From positions 1 through 20,305 of the IMG/VR virus record IMGVR_UViG_3300025122_000217: 20,305 nt of DNA; one strand, 5' to 3'. How positions within the stretch are numbered: position 1 is the stretch's first letter; each line of letters begins with the position of its first letter. This DNA comes from a virus. Below, piece by piece: positions 1-6,494 of this stretch. The position numbers were made by a program, and so were the translations under genes. The notes beneath the pieces are model-generated. The model was not told the origin of the DNA. It did not search any database and saw only the letters and a program-made list of their open reading frames with translations.

Positions 1-121
1 CCGCCCTGGCCTTCAGAGCGTCCATCGCTTCATTTAAAGCCTGGGCAGTTAATCCGCTGTCCTTGATCATATTGGACAGTCTGACTAAAAACTGCCGGTT
101 TATTGTGGTGCTGTTCATCAT
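1..121 (-). CDS. Hypothetical small protein, partial (cut by left window edge)
   Basis: The minus strand reads open from a tandem ATG ATG at 121-116 to the window edge, giving 40 residues that begin MMNSTTINRQFLVRLSNMIK and continue as a helix-rich, Lys/Ala-containing stretch. I do not recognise the family. The start is supported by an AAAGGA Shine-Dalgarno and the leader AAGGATAAAACA, which also precedes the next two upstream genes. It is the third gene of the leftward operon starting at 722, and its Shine-Dalgarno overlaps the stop codon of the gene before it. The C-terminus lies outside the window, so no function can be assigned. Confidence 0.55.
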   Translation of the reverse strand, partial: MMNSTTINRQFLVRLSNMIKDSGLTAQALNEAMDALKARA

Positions 122-125
122 TGTT

Positions 126-371
126 TTATCCTTTCTTGTTTATGGTTACTGTACAAACACTATTCCCGTTATGATCATTAAATGATCTTTGCTGTGGGAA
201 ATGAATGTTAAATGATTCATTGTCCATTGCTGCTGTACGGCCTATGTACTGGCTAGCTTTATCCATTATGCGCCGCACTTCTTTTCCTTTGTTTATTTCC
301 AGTGCTCCGAATTCCTGCACATCAAAAGCTGCGTTATCTGTGTTGATTGTTATTTCGATCTTGTAAGACAT
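126..371 (-). CDS. Small conserved-type phage protein, paralogue of the 390-722 product
   Basis: 81 residues. The N-terminus (MSYKIEITINTDNAAF) and the C-terminus (D-x-NGN-SVCTVTINK) match the 390-722 product at both ends, so the two are diverged duplicates. An opening beta-strand with TDNAAF and a closing strand with NGN-x-V-x-x-V is a pattern I recall in small accessory phage proteins of unknown function. The start is set by an AAGGA Shine-Dalgarno in the leader AAGGATAAAACA directly before ATG. The gene is the middle one of a three-gene leftward operon, and its stop TAA overlaps the Shine-Dalgarno of the next gene, suggesting coupling. Function unknown; probably early/accessory because it is transcribed away from the virion genes. 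Confidence 0.75.
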   Translation of the reverse strand: MSYKIEITINTDNAAFDVQEFGALEINKGKEVRRIMDKASQYIGRTAAMDNESFNIHFPQQRSFNDHNGNSVCTVTINKKG

Positions 372-389
372 TGTTTTATCCTTCCTTGT

Positions 390-722
390 TTATAGTTGTG
401 TACCACAGATTGAACATTCTTTGATCGGAAATTCTGACAGGGCAGAATCTTCCTGGTTTGTTCTGGTTACTGTATCGCATGGCTCGCAGTATGTCCAGAC
501 TTGGTTTTCTTCTGGTTTGTTAATCACAGTAGTAACCTGGCCTACATTGTTTCCAAATGTATCTATGAGTGATTTCTGCCCGTTTGCATGATCTGCAATA
601 ACTTCCGCGATATGCTGCGGCAGGTCTTCTAGTACTGTGACAGTTTCAGCAAACAATGAAAAGCCAGTTTCATTAAATGCCAGGTTATCAGTATTGAGTG
701 TAATTGTAATTGTGTAATCCAT
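390..722 (-). CDS. Small paralogous phage protein with C-terminal zinc-ribbon-like tail
   Basis: 110 residues. Residues 1-70 or so are the same domain as the 126-371 product (MDYTITITLNTDNLAF at the start, then GNNVGQVTTVINK). About 35 extra residues at the C-terminus carry two Cys pairs, CEPC and CSIC, about 23 residues apart, a spacing compatible with a zinc ribbon; the paralogue lacks this. A metal-bound tail would suggest protein or nucleic acid binding, but that is inference. It is the first gene of the leftward operon, 22-27 nt downstream of a strong sigma70-type promoter, with the leader AAGGATAAAACA before ATG. No enzyme motif is visible. Confidence 0.75.
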   Translation of the reverse strand: MDYTITITLNTDNLAFNETGFSLFAETVTVLEDLPQHIAEVIADHANGQKSLIDTFGNNVGQVTTVINKPEENQVWTYCEPCDTVTRTNQEDSALSEFPIKECSICGTQL

Positions 723-1057
723 TGTTTTATCCTTTTTATTTTTATATTAGCTTTTTTTGTTGCTTCTGTCAACACTCATTTAAATATGCTGCCAGGCAGC
801 GAACAAACCAAAAATAGGAACTTCCGCGGATCTCCAAAACTGCCAGGCCTGGCCCGGTTTTGGTCCTATTTGGTCCAGGCCTGCAATTTGTCCAGGGCGG
901 CCTATCGGTTGCCTTATCCGATATGGCCATTGTTTCAATATGTTACACTCGATTTCCCCCGGTACACCAAGGCCAGCCCGGCCTGGTGCGACTTACCCTG
1001 TCATAGAAATTTCCCCATTTTTGTAAACACTCTTTCATTGTATACTCAAGCAACATA
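723..1057. other. Divergent intergenic region with a cluster of GCCAGGC dyads
   Basis: 335 bp between the leftward and rightward units with no convincing gene. It holds GCTGCC-A-GGCAGC (788-800), a perfect 12-bp palindrome GCCAGGCCTGGC (842-853), further CCAGGC-type copies at about 876-882 and 892-900, and GGCCAG/GGCCTGG arms at 971-987. TTTGGTCC occurs twice (859-866, 869-876) with a near copy ATTTGTCC at 886-893. Such a cluster could be an operator array, a replication origin or a packaging recognition site near the terminase genes; I cannot choose between these. A TATACT box at 1041-1046 may be the -10 of the rightward unit, but I see no good -35. Confidence 0.5.
744..772 (-). promoter_or_regulatory. 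Strong sigma70-type promoter for the leftward operon
   Basis: On the minus strand a perfect TTGACA -35 box (772-767) is followed by a 17-bp spacer and TAATAT (749-744) as the -10 box. Transcription would start near 737, leaving a ~15-nt leader that includes the AAAAGGA Shine-Dalgarno of the gene starting at 722. Box sequence, spacing and placement all agree; it has not been tested. Confidence 0.75.
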
Positions 1058-1390
1058 ATGGAGTCAACCTGGACTATATTGACGGATGCTGACACAGATC
1101 GGTTGATTGACGCGATTGACCAGGCAGATGAGTACATCCAGAAAATGATCGCCTTCCGCAGCGGGCTCATCCCGCAGGAACTGCGCTGGCTCCAGTTAGC
1201 GGCCCACGAGTTTTACGATAGTTTTTCGCCTCGTGAGTTAGAAGTATTCAAGATGAGATGCCAGAAGCACACCTACCCCATCATCGCTGATGAGCTCGGG
1301 ATTTCCGAGGGTAGCTGCAAGATATATTGGGCCCGGTCGATTAAAAAAATAAAACGTGTCATCGATTCCGGTAATAAGTATGAACAGTAA
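1058..1390 (+). CDS. Sigma-region-4-like HTH regulator (possible late transcription activator)
   Basis: 110 residues. Residues about 56-100 (SFSPRELEVFKMRC ... YPIIADELGISEGSCKIYWAR) form a helix-turn-helix of the sigma70 region 4 / LuxR type, with the classic A-x-x-L-G-I-S turn and a basic IKKIKR end. The N-terminal half is helical and acidic and has no recognisable domain. Small sigma-like proteins directly before the small terminase gene are typical of late regulators such as the ArpU/RinA type; that function is inferred from position and fold. The start lacks a Shine-Dalgarno and lies only about 11 nt after a TATACT box, so the transcript could be nearly leaderless. The 3' end overlaps the small terminase start by 11 nt. 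Confidence 0.65.
   Translation: MESTWTILTDADTDRLIDAIDQADEYIQKMIAFRSGLIPQELRWLQLAAHEFYDSFSPRELEVFKMRCQKHTYPIIADELGISEGSCKIYWARSIKKIKRVIDSGNKYEQ
1356..1379 (+). promoter_or_regulatory. Late-element copy 1 (upstream of small terminase)
   Basis: GTGTCATCGATT (1356-1367), then CCGG and TAATAAGT directly before the ATG at 1380. The 12-mer is identical to that before the portal gene (3023-3034). Here it lies inside the end of the upstream reading frame, in a different codon phase from the portal copy, so protein coding does not explain the identity. Proposed role: phage promoter or other regulatory site. Confidence 0.5.
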
Positions 1391-1778
1391 AGACATAGAT
1401 CCTACAAAGGTCCAGATGCTGGCCAGTTTTGGTTGTAGCTACGCTGACCTGGGCAAATACTTCGGATGTGACGAGAGCACTATCCGTAAGAATTTCCGAT
1501 CCCAGTACCAGGCTGGCCGCTCTGAGATGAAGTTAAAATTGAGAAATTTAATGTTTAAATCGGCTCAGAACGGTTCGATTGCCATGCAGATATGGTTATC
1601 GAAGAATTTCTTAAACATGCATGAGCGTACTGCGATTGACATGACTGGCAATTTAGAAACGATCCTGCGCGAATGCGGATTTCAGGAAAACCCGGTTGAT
1701 AAAACGAATAATGAACAAGCAAAAGCTTTGGAAGATCTTGGGGTACACCCCGACTCCACAGCAATTGGCCGTTCATAA
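1380..1778 (+). CDS. terS: Terminase small subunit
   Basis: 132 residues from the ATG at 1380. It would recognise phage DNA and hand it to the large terminase for packaging. The N-terminal HTH (LASFGCSYADLGKYFGCDES, followed by TIRKNF) has the wording typical of small terminases, where a 'which cell/step am I at' helix pair reads DNA. It is followed by basic helices (QAGRSEMKLKLRNLMFKSA) and GSIAMQIWLSKNFLN, another usual small-terminase segment before the oligomerisation region. An in-frame GTG at 1356 would add eight residues, but it lies inside the shared regulatory 12-mer, so I prefer the ATG. The 3' end overlaps the large terminase by 68 nt, as is common for this pair. Confidence 0.8.
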   Translation: MNSKDIDPTKVQMLASFGCSYADLGKYFGCDESTIRKNFRSQYQAGRSEMKLKLRNLMFKSAQNGSIAMQIWLSKNFLNMHERTAIDMTGNLETILRECGFQENPVDKTNNEQAKALEDLGVHPDSTAIGRS

Positions 1779-3040
1779 CGCAGATAATTTTCGCTTTCGC
1801 ATTTGTTTCATGGGTAGGCGCAGTGGGAAGTCCTACATGGCGGCCCATGAGATCATGCCATGGTTATTGACCCCAAAGACCAGGGGCTGGATCGTGGGTC
1901 CCAACTACGCCCTGGCCCAGAAGATTGCCAGGGAGGTCAAGCGAATGGTCATGCAGCAGTTACAGTTGCCATTGGAGACAAAGAAAGAAATAAATGGTGA
2001 GCTTTACAGTATGAAGATTGCCGGTTTGGGTAGTGAGCTCGTAGTGAAGTCAGCGGATGCTGCTGACAGTCTTATTGGCGAGGGTTGACCTTGCGGGGTC
2101 ATTTTGAGGTGTTGATTACTTAATAATAGATGAATTCGCGCTCATATCACGCAATACTTATGAGCAGTATCTCCGGCCCACCCTGGCTGATCGGGAGGGC
2201 TGGGCATTATTCTGTTCCACCCCGCGTGGATTCAACCATGGTTGGGATTACTTCAAATACGGGGAATCTGAGGATTACCCGGAGTGGATTTCCTGGCGTT
2301 TCCCCAGTACTGACAGCCCATATTTCAAGGATAACATAAATGACCTCAAAAGAACGCTTACGAAAGAAACTTTCAGGCAGGAGATACTTTGTGAATTCCA
2401 GTCATACCAGGGAAAATGCTTTCCGCTGGACAGATTTCAAAGTGTTCGCGAAGACATTAAATATGACCCCAATAAGCCAGTATACGCGGGAGTCGATCCC
2501 GGATACCGGCAGGCCCATGTTGTTATCTGTCAGTTACGAAATGAAACCGACAGATTCGCCGACATACATCAGATTGACGAGATCAGCCTGACCAATTCTA
2601 CCACACAGCAGTTAGCGGATGCGATGAAGGCCAAGCCATATCATTATTCGGCGATATATGGTGATCCGGCGGGTAGTGGTATGAATCTTCAATCGGGCCG
2701 ATCGGATTGGAGTGTATTTGCCGCGAATAATTTACGGGTCACCATTAAGCGTGACGCGGTGACCCGAAATGTAGTCAGTGGAGTATCGCATATGCGAAGT
2801 TGGTTTGAGGATGCGGATGGTAAGACACACTTTTTCATGCATCCGAAGTGCAAGGAGTCGCTCAGTTCATACGAAAACTATCATTACCCGGAGCACAAAG
2901 CGGAGCAATCGTTAAGGCATGAGCCGGTCAAGGATGGCCGTGAGCATGCGTGTGATGCGCTTAGATTTATGATAGTTAATCTGTTTCCGATCCGCAATAA
3001 CAAAGCTGGCATGGTTGATTTCGTGTCATCGATTAGGTGA
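1711..3040 (+). CDS. terL: Terminase large subunit, interrupted by a 25-nt putative translational bypass
   Basis: ATPase-nuclease motor that packages phage DNA. The frame from ATG 1711 ends at TGA 2086-2088 after 125 residues; the rest reads from 2108 to 3040 in another frame. Joining GGT 2083-2085 to GTT 2111 gives 434 residues with every expected motif: Walker A GRRSGKS (35-41), Walker B LIIDE (D132, E133), coupling motif STPRG (161-165), and nuclease aspartates in AGVDPGY (D254), GDPAGSG (D310) and EHACDALRF (D407). The junction reads GEGVDYLIIDE, the normal terminase wording, with nothing missing or added. The 3' part has no in-frame ATG, GTG or TTG before 2624, so it is unlikely to be made alone. 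Recoding is inferred; a loss-of-function insertion is the alternative. Confidence 0.85.
2083..2110 (+). promoter_or_regulatory. Putative translational bypass element in terL
   Basis: GGT (2083-2085) is followed at once by the stop TGA (2086-2088). TGACC (2086-2090) and GGTCA (2097-2101) form a perfect 5-bp stem around TTGCGG, and a U-G pair could close a tetraloop. A second GGT (2108-2110) follows, preceded by GA to make GAGG, and then the terminase frame resumes. Matched glycine codons, a stop next to the take-off codon and a hairpin in the gap are the layout of the T4 gene 60 hop, with a 22-nt gap here. Structure is read directly; recoding is inference. Confidence 0.55.
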
Positions 3041-3048
3041 ATATATAG
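3023..3048 (+). promoter_or_regulatory. Late-element copy 2 (upstream of portal)
   Basis: GTGTCATCGATT (3023-3034) followed by AGGTGAATATATAG, ending 4 nt before the portal ATG at 3053. It overlaps the last codons of terL and its TGA stop. The 12-mer is identical to copy 1. The 3' half differs from the TATAATAT of the copies at 5547 and 12748 (AATATATAG). Confidence 0.5.
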
Positions 3049-3052
3049 AGTA

Positions 3053-4438
3053 ATGCTTACTATTCCAGACCTATCTGAATCTTCTGTCATTTCTGCGCTC
3101 AAGCAAACCTTGAACAAGATCGAGGATGCCAGGACTCGCGAGGTGGATTATTTGCTTGACTGGTACGAGGGTACTGAGACAGACCGGTACATTTCCCGTT
3201 ATTTTGGCCGGGAGACATTATCCCAGGCCCCTATCATCCAGCAGAATCTAACTAAGCGCGTGGTGTCTATTCGTTCCATGTCTTTCAAGCGCAGCCCCAA
3301 ACTGACTGTTGGTGATAAGTATCTTGATTCAATTGACAAATTTACTTTGATCTCTCAGCGCAGATTATTAGAACGCCTTACTTTCTTACTTGGCACCATG
3401 GCATTCCGTTCCAGGTGGGATGAGTTGGAAAATAGGCTTACTTACGAAACAATTTCACATTTTACACCATTATTCTTAGCTGGTGACAGTAAAGACAGGC
3501 CGGTAGGCATATGTTATCCCATAGAATTTTATGGAAATGCCAGGGTTGAGAAGCCACTTTTTGCGATTTGGACTGAAGAAAGGTACGGTGTGCCTGGCAA
3601 GCATTATTTGATGGATGAGTTGGGTCACCAGATTAAAGTGAATGAAAGCGATATTAATCCATACGGATTGCTGCCAGTGACATTCAGCCACCGGTACCCC
3701 CCGATCCGCGACTTTTATGTAGGTAATGCCCGGGACATCGCAGATGTTGACCTGGCGGTCAATGTGGCGCAGTTTGAGCTACAGTTGGCCATCCGGTATG
3801 GAGCGATGGGGATAAAGTATGTGACATCAGTTGATTCAGCTAGTGATATCAGAATTGGCAGCGACAAAATTATTTATTTACCTGAAGGCGCAAACTTTGG
3901 AGTAACCAACAGCGGCGGCAGTCTCACAGAAATTGTAGATGCAACCAGGTTCCTGGTTGAATCGGCTTTAAACAATAATCACATTCGCGCGAAGTATGCC
4001 CGTGATGATTCCGGGAATGCGCCGTCGGCGGCCAGTTTAAGCATAATCGAAATGGAAAATGTCGATGAAAGGACAGCAGTGACTGAAGACACCTGGCGGC
4101 CGTGGGAGCATCGGAGATTTGCGGTGGATCGCAGGATCATCCAGGTAGAAACTGGCGTAGATGTGGGCGAAGATTATAAAGTTGATTTTCTGGAGCCAAA
4201 CTATGCTTTAACCCCGGAAAGTGAGATTGCATATTGGGAATGGAAATTCCGACGCGGCTTATCTGAGCCTATTGATTGGTACGACTTTACGAATCCAGAT
4301 GCAAATGACTCAGATAGACAGCGGTTTATTGCGCGGCAGGAAGCAATGAAAGTCCAGCCGGAACCGCAGAATAATTTATTAAACAGGCTACAAAGTGCTA
4401 ATAGATCAAGCAGTCGCGAGCTATTCGGAAACGATTAA
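3053..4438 (+). CDS. Portal protein
   Basis: 461 residues. Portals form the dodecameric ring at one capsid vertex through which DNA is pumped and to which the tail connects. Position directly after terL and before the Mu-F-like protein, the size, and the composition (long helical N-terminal part with LLDWYEGTETDRYISRY, then beta-rich middle and helix-rich end with NNNHIRAKYARDDSGNAPSAASL) fit the SPP1/HK97-type portals seen in aquatic siphophages. The segment SAASLSIIEME, near residue 330, resembles the crown/stem transition seen in this family. The start at 3053 has an AGAG Shine-Dalgarno 4-7 nt upstream. No signal peptide or membrane segment. The 3' end overlaps the next gene by 44 nt. Confidence 0.75.
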   Translation: MLTIPDLSESSVISALKQTLNKIEDARTREVDYLLDWYEGTETDRYISRYFGRETLSQAPIIQQNLTKRVVSIRSMSFKRSPKLTVGDKYLDSIDKFTLISQRRLLERLTFLLGTMAFRSRWDELENRLTYETISHFTPLFLAGDSKDRPVGICYPIEFYGNARVEKPLFAIWTEERYGVPGKHYLMDELGHQIKVNESDINPYGLLPVTFSHRYPPIRDFYVGNARDIADVDLAVNVAQFELQLAIRYGAMGIKYVTSVDSASDIRIGSDKIIYLPEGANFGVTNSGGSLTEIVDATRFLVESALNNNHIRAKYARDDSGNAPSAASLSIIEMENVDERTAVTEDTWRPWEHRRFAVDRRIIQVETGVDVGEDYKVDFLEPNYALTPESEIAYWEWKFRRGLSEPIDWYDFTNPDANDSDRQRFIARQEAMKVQPEPQNNLLNRLQSANRSSSRELFGND

Positions 4439-5084
4439 TGCTTTTCAGGAGGAACTGATTAGTGGGATTGAAAATGAAGAAGATGAATCAATCATTGAAG
4501 AAGTCCTGGTCATTCTGGCCTTACTCAATTTCGGTCGTTTAGTTTATGATGAGGATGACGTTGCTGAAAGCCTGGGCCTGGTGGCCGGGATCAATACCTA
4601 CATGGATTTCAGCGATAATTTATTGGATGGTCTGCCGTATTTCGGGAACCCGAGTGAAGTTCAGATTCAGGCACTTAGACGTATCCACCGTAACGCGATC
4701 AATGGAGTTACGGTAAATGTTGCAGAGTCTATTCGCAGCAGTGTTTCCCAGGGCATTATCAGCAACCTGGATGGTGATCAAATCCGTGACCTGGTGCGCA
4801 ACAATCTTAAAATTACGGTACCCAGGATAGATAATATGGTTGGGACTATGCTATCCAATTATGGCCGTTCTGTAGTGTTAACTATGACAGACGGCCTGCC
4901 GCCAGGAACGCTTTATAGTTATATCGGGCCCCGCGACAATAAGAACCGGCCGGTATGCAGGCAGTTCTTGGATGAGCAGCCATTAACCAAGGCGCAGATA
5001 CGCGATATTAAACCAGATGCTTTGGAAAATGCCGGTGGTGCCAACTGCCGACACTTCTTTATTCCTGAAAATGTTCAAGTTTGA
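4395..5084 (+). CDS. Minor head protein, Mu F / SPP1 gp7-like head morphogenesis
   Basis: 229 residues from GTG 4395, which has AACAGG upstream at suitable spacing. The first ~90 residues are acidic and helical. The C-terminal part (from about residue 175) carries GPRDNKNRPVCRQFLDEQPL and then GGANCRHFFIPE, the D-x-x-x-R-P-x-C ... C-R-H pattern of the Phage_Mu_F / minor head domain, with two Cys and one His that may be structural. Proteins of this family sit inside the head near the portal, and in SPP1 the relative binds the portal and affects DNA retention. It overlaps the portal gene by 44 nt and the next gene by 14 nt, so the three are probably translated together. Confidence 0.75.
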   Translation: MLIDQAVASYSETINAFQEELISGIENEEDESIIEEVLVILALLNFGRLVYDEDDVAESLGLVAGINTYMDFSDNLLDGLPYFGNPSEVQIQALRRIHRNAINGVTVNVAESIRSSVSQGIISNLDGDQIRDLVRNNLKITVPRIDNMVGTMLSNYGRSVVLTMTDGLPPGTLYSYIGPRDNKNRPVCRQFLDEQPLTKAQIRDIKPDALENAGGANCRHFFIPENVQV

Positions 5085-5538
5085 CAAGATCCTGGATTTT
5101 TCTACAGCGCAGATAAAAAAATACGCTGAAGATGTCAAAGAGCAGCATATTGACCAGATGCGTACAGGGATAGATGCGGATGGCCAGAAGTTTAAGGAAT
5201 ATACCAGGGATTACGCCAGGCGCAAGGCTACCGGCAGGACCGGGAAGACTGGCCAGATCAGTTACGGTATTACACCGCCCAATTATATCCTGACTGGCCA
5301 GATGTTTGAAAAGTTCAGAGTCCAGGTGGCAAAAATGCGTAATGACATTCAAATAAAATACGGGATTCGCAAGTCTAAAGCCGGTACCAAGCTGGATGTA
5401 AATAACAAAATACGCAGAGTTGCGGAGAATCAAAATTTAGGACCGCTGGTCGAAGAGAAGATCGCGGTTGGCATAGCTGAAATGGTGGCCAGAAACATAT
5501 CTAAACAACATGGGGCACCGGTGGTGCTCCATATATAA
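5071..5538 (+). CDS. Virion morphogenesis-type protein (Mu gpG / HK97 gp10-like, tentative)
   Basis: 156 residues from ATG 5071, overlapping the previous stop by 14 nt. An upstream in-frame ATG at 5017 would run deep inside the Mu-F-like gene and is less likely. The central stretch GIDADGQKFKEYTRDYARRK, a Gly-rich basic linker, and PNYILTGQMFEKFRV recall phage virion morphogenesis proteins, where a 'D-G-x-x-W/F ... Y-A-x-R-K ... L-T-G-x-L' pattern recurs. These act at the head-tail interface. The protein is basic, without membrane segments. Assignment rests on this remembered pattern and on position before the scaffold gene; a head-tail connector is the other possibility. Confidence 0.5.
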   Translation: MFKFDKILDFSTAQIKKYAEDVKEQHIDQMRTGIDADGQKFKEYTRDYARRKATGRTGKTGQISYGITPPNYILTGQMFEKFRVQVAKMRNDIQIKYGIRKSKAGTKLDVNNKIRRVAENQNLGPLVEEKIAVGIAEMVARNISKQHGAPVVLHI

Positions 5539-5546
5539 ACCGTTTC

Positions 5547-5572
5547 TTGTCATCGGTTAGTGTATAATATGA
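5547..5572 (+). promoter_or_regulatory. Late-element copy 3 (upstream of scaffold)
   Basis: TTGTCATCGGTT (5547-5558) followed by AGTGTATAATATGA; 10 of 12 positions match copies 1 and 2. It lies in true intergenic DNA between the stop at 5538 and the scaffold start at 5597. TATAAT at 5563-5568 could be a -10 box, but no standard -35 lies 17 bp upstream. This transcript would include the AGGAGG Shine-Dalgarno at 5587. Confidence 0.5.
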
Positions 5573-5596
5573 GAATCATAATAAACAGGAGGACAG

Positions 5597-6163
5597 ATGT
5601 CCGAAGATAAAGTGCAGAGCGCACAAATGGCGAGTGAGCAGCCAGTTAATGCTCCAGAGTCGGCAACTAATAGCCAGGATCAGTCAATAGAGCCCAATGT
5701 TGGCGAATTGATCGCGGAAAGCAAGAAGTACCGGGCACGAAGTCAAAAAGTGGAAGCTGAGAATACCAAACTGAAAAAACAGATTGAGGATTCCAGGCAG
5801 AAACAACTTGAGGAGCAGCAGGAATGGCAAACGCTGGCTGAAGAGCGGGCGACCAGGATTGCCGAGCTTGAGCCCATTGTGGAAAGTGCGAAACAGCAGG
5901 AAACTGCAATGCGCCAAGAGCTTCTTAATGATTTTGAAGAAGAAGATCGTGAAACCTTTGGCGACTTGCCGTTTAGCAAGTTAAAAGCCGTTCATGGTAA
6001 AATAATCAGCAGTTCGGAAACTCGCGTGAATGTGGATAATTCCGTGGCCAAGGCACCTACCAATTATGGCGGGTACAACAATATTGTTGAAATGGCTACC
6101 AAAAATCCTAAAGAAGCCGAGAAATGGCTGGCTCAGAATATCCCTAACTACAAGCCACGGTAA
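5597..6163 (+). CDS. Capsid scaffolding protein
   Basis: 188 residues. Scaffolds guide major capsid assembly into a prohead and then leave or are cleaved. The product is acidic, starts with a low-complexity Ser/Gln/Glu-rich stretch, has a long coiled coil at about residues 35-115 (SKKYRARSQKVEAENTKLKK and onward), then a DFEEEDRETFGDLPF acidic linker and a basic, helical C-terminus ending NYKPR, the usual capsid-binding end. This order and its place just before the capsid gene are typical of GP20-like scaffolds. It has the best ribosome-binding site in the window, AGGAGG at 5587-5592, fitting a product needed in many copies. Confidence 0.8.
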   Translation: MSEDKVQSAQMASEQPVNAPESATNSQDQSIEPNVGELIAESKKYRARSQKVEAENTKLKKQIEDSRQKQLEEQQEWQTLAEERATRIAELEPIVESAKQQETAMRQELLNDFEEEDRETFGDLPFSKLKAVHGKIISSSETRVNVDNSVAKAPTNYGGYNNIVEMATKNPKEAEKWLAQNIPNYKPR

Positions 6164-6432
6164 TGACAGAAATAATTGTCAAGCAGAATAAGGAAAAGAT
6201 CAATGACGGCGGTCACAAGCCGTTTGGCGTTGACCTGGATCCTAAAGATGAACTGTGTCATGTTACGACCCCGGATAAGAATGCGGATGCCTACTATAAA
6301 GGGCAAAAGATGAATTACAATGACTATCTGGGAGAGCTCAAGGGACGCTGTGACCGGGCCGCAAAGGGCAAATCGCCCAGGTCTGTTGGATATTTTGCAG
6401 GGATTGGTGAAGGCACGTTAAATAAAAAATAA
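6163..6432 (+). CDS. Hypothetical protein between scaffold and capsid
   Basis: 89 residues, strongly basic and hydrophilic, with one cysteine pair far apart (C32-ish and C63-ish), no membrane segment and no domain that I recognise. The ATG overlaps the scaffold stop in a TAATG junction, so it is translated by coupling to the scaffold gene. A gene at this place is often a head-maturation or decoration factor, but nothing in the sequence proves this. The ending SVGYFAGIGEGTLNKK includes a Gly-rich turn. Confidence 0.65.
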   Translation: MTEIIVKQNKEKINDGGHKPFGVDLDPKDELCHVTTPDKNADAYYKGQKMNYNDYLGELKGRCDRAAKGKSPRSVGYFAGIGEGTLNKK

Positions 6433-6435
6433 TTA

Positions 6436-6474
6436 ACTCTACTTGAAGGCCCACCAGGGCAGTTGATAGAGAGT
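6436..6474 (+). other. Weak composite stem-loop in the capsid mRNA leader
   Basis: ACTCT (6436-6440) pairs with AGAGT (6470-6474), and GCCC (6449-6452) pairs with GGGC (6457-6460) across an ACCA loop. It lies before the GGAG Shine-Dalgarno of the capsid gene and has no U-tract, so it is not a terminator. It may modulate capsid mRNA; the pairing is short and could be chance. Confidence 0.25.
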
Positions 6475-6494
6475 AAAAGAATAGGAGTTATTTC

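Noticed and set aside
786-1058. 90-codon plus-strand open frame in the divergent intergenic region
   Set aside because: Composition (many Pro, Trp, Phe, Cys) is not protein-like, there is no ribosome-binding site, and it runs through the dyad cluster. Chance frame in GC-rich DNA.
1356-1379. GTG start at 1356 for the small terminase
   Set aside because: The GTG is the first codon of the repeated regulatory 12-mer, and the ATG at 1380 lies directly after this element, as at the tail terminator.
2083-2107. Explanation of terL by +1 frameshift at GGT_TGA
   Set aside because: The +1 frame (GAC CTT GCG ...) meets another TGA at 2105-2107 after six codons, so a second recoding event would be needed and extra residues would be inserted before Walker B. 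Bypass gives the canonical sequence in one step.
2130-2591. Small open frames starting at 2130 and 2340
   Set aside because: They are out of frame with the conserved terminase sequence, which reads uninterrupted from 2108 to 3040; shadow frames.
3029-3050. Resemblance of the portal copy of the late element to an SP6-type promoter (ATT-AGGTGA ... TATAGAG)
   Set aside because: Only one of the four copies shows it, one-base gaps are needed, and no phage-type RNA polymerase gene is present in the window; kept only as a thought.
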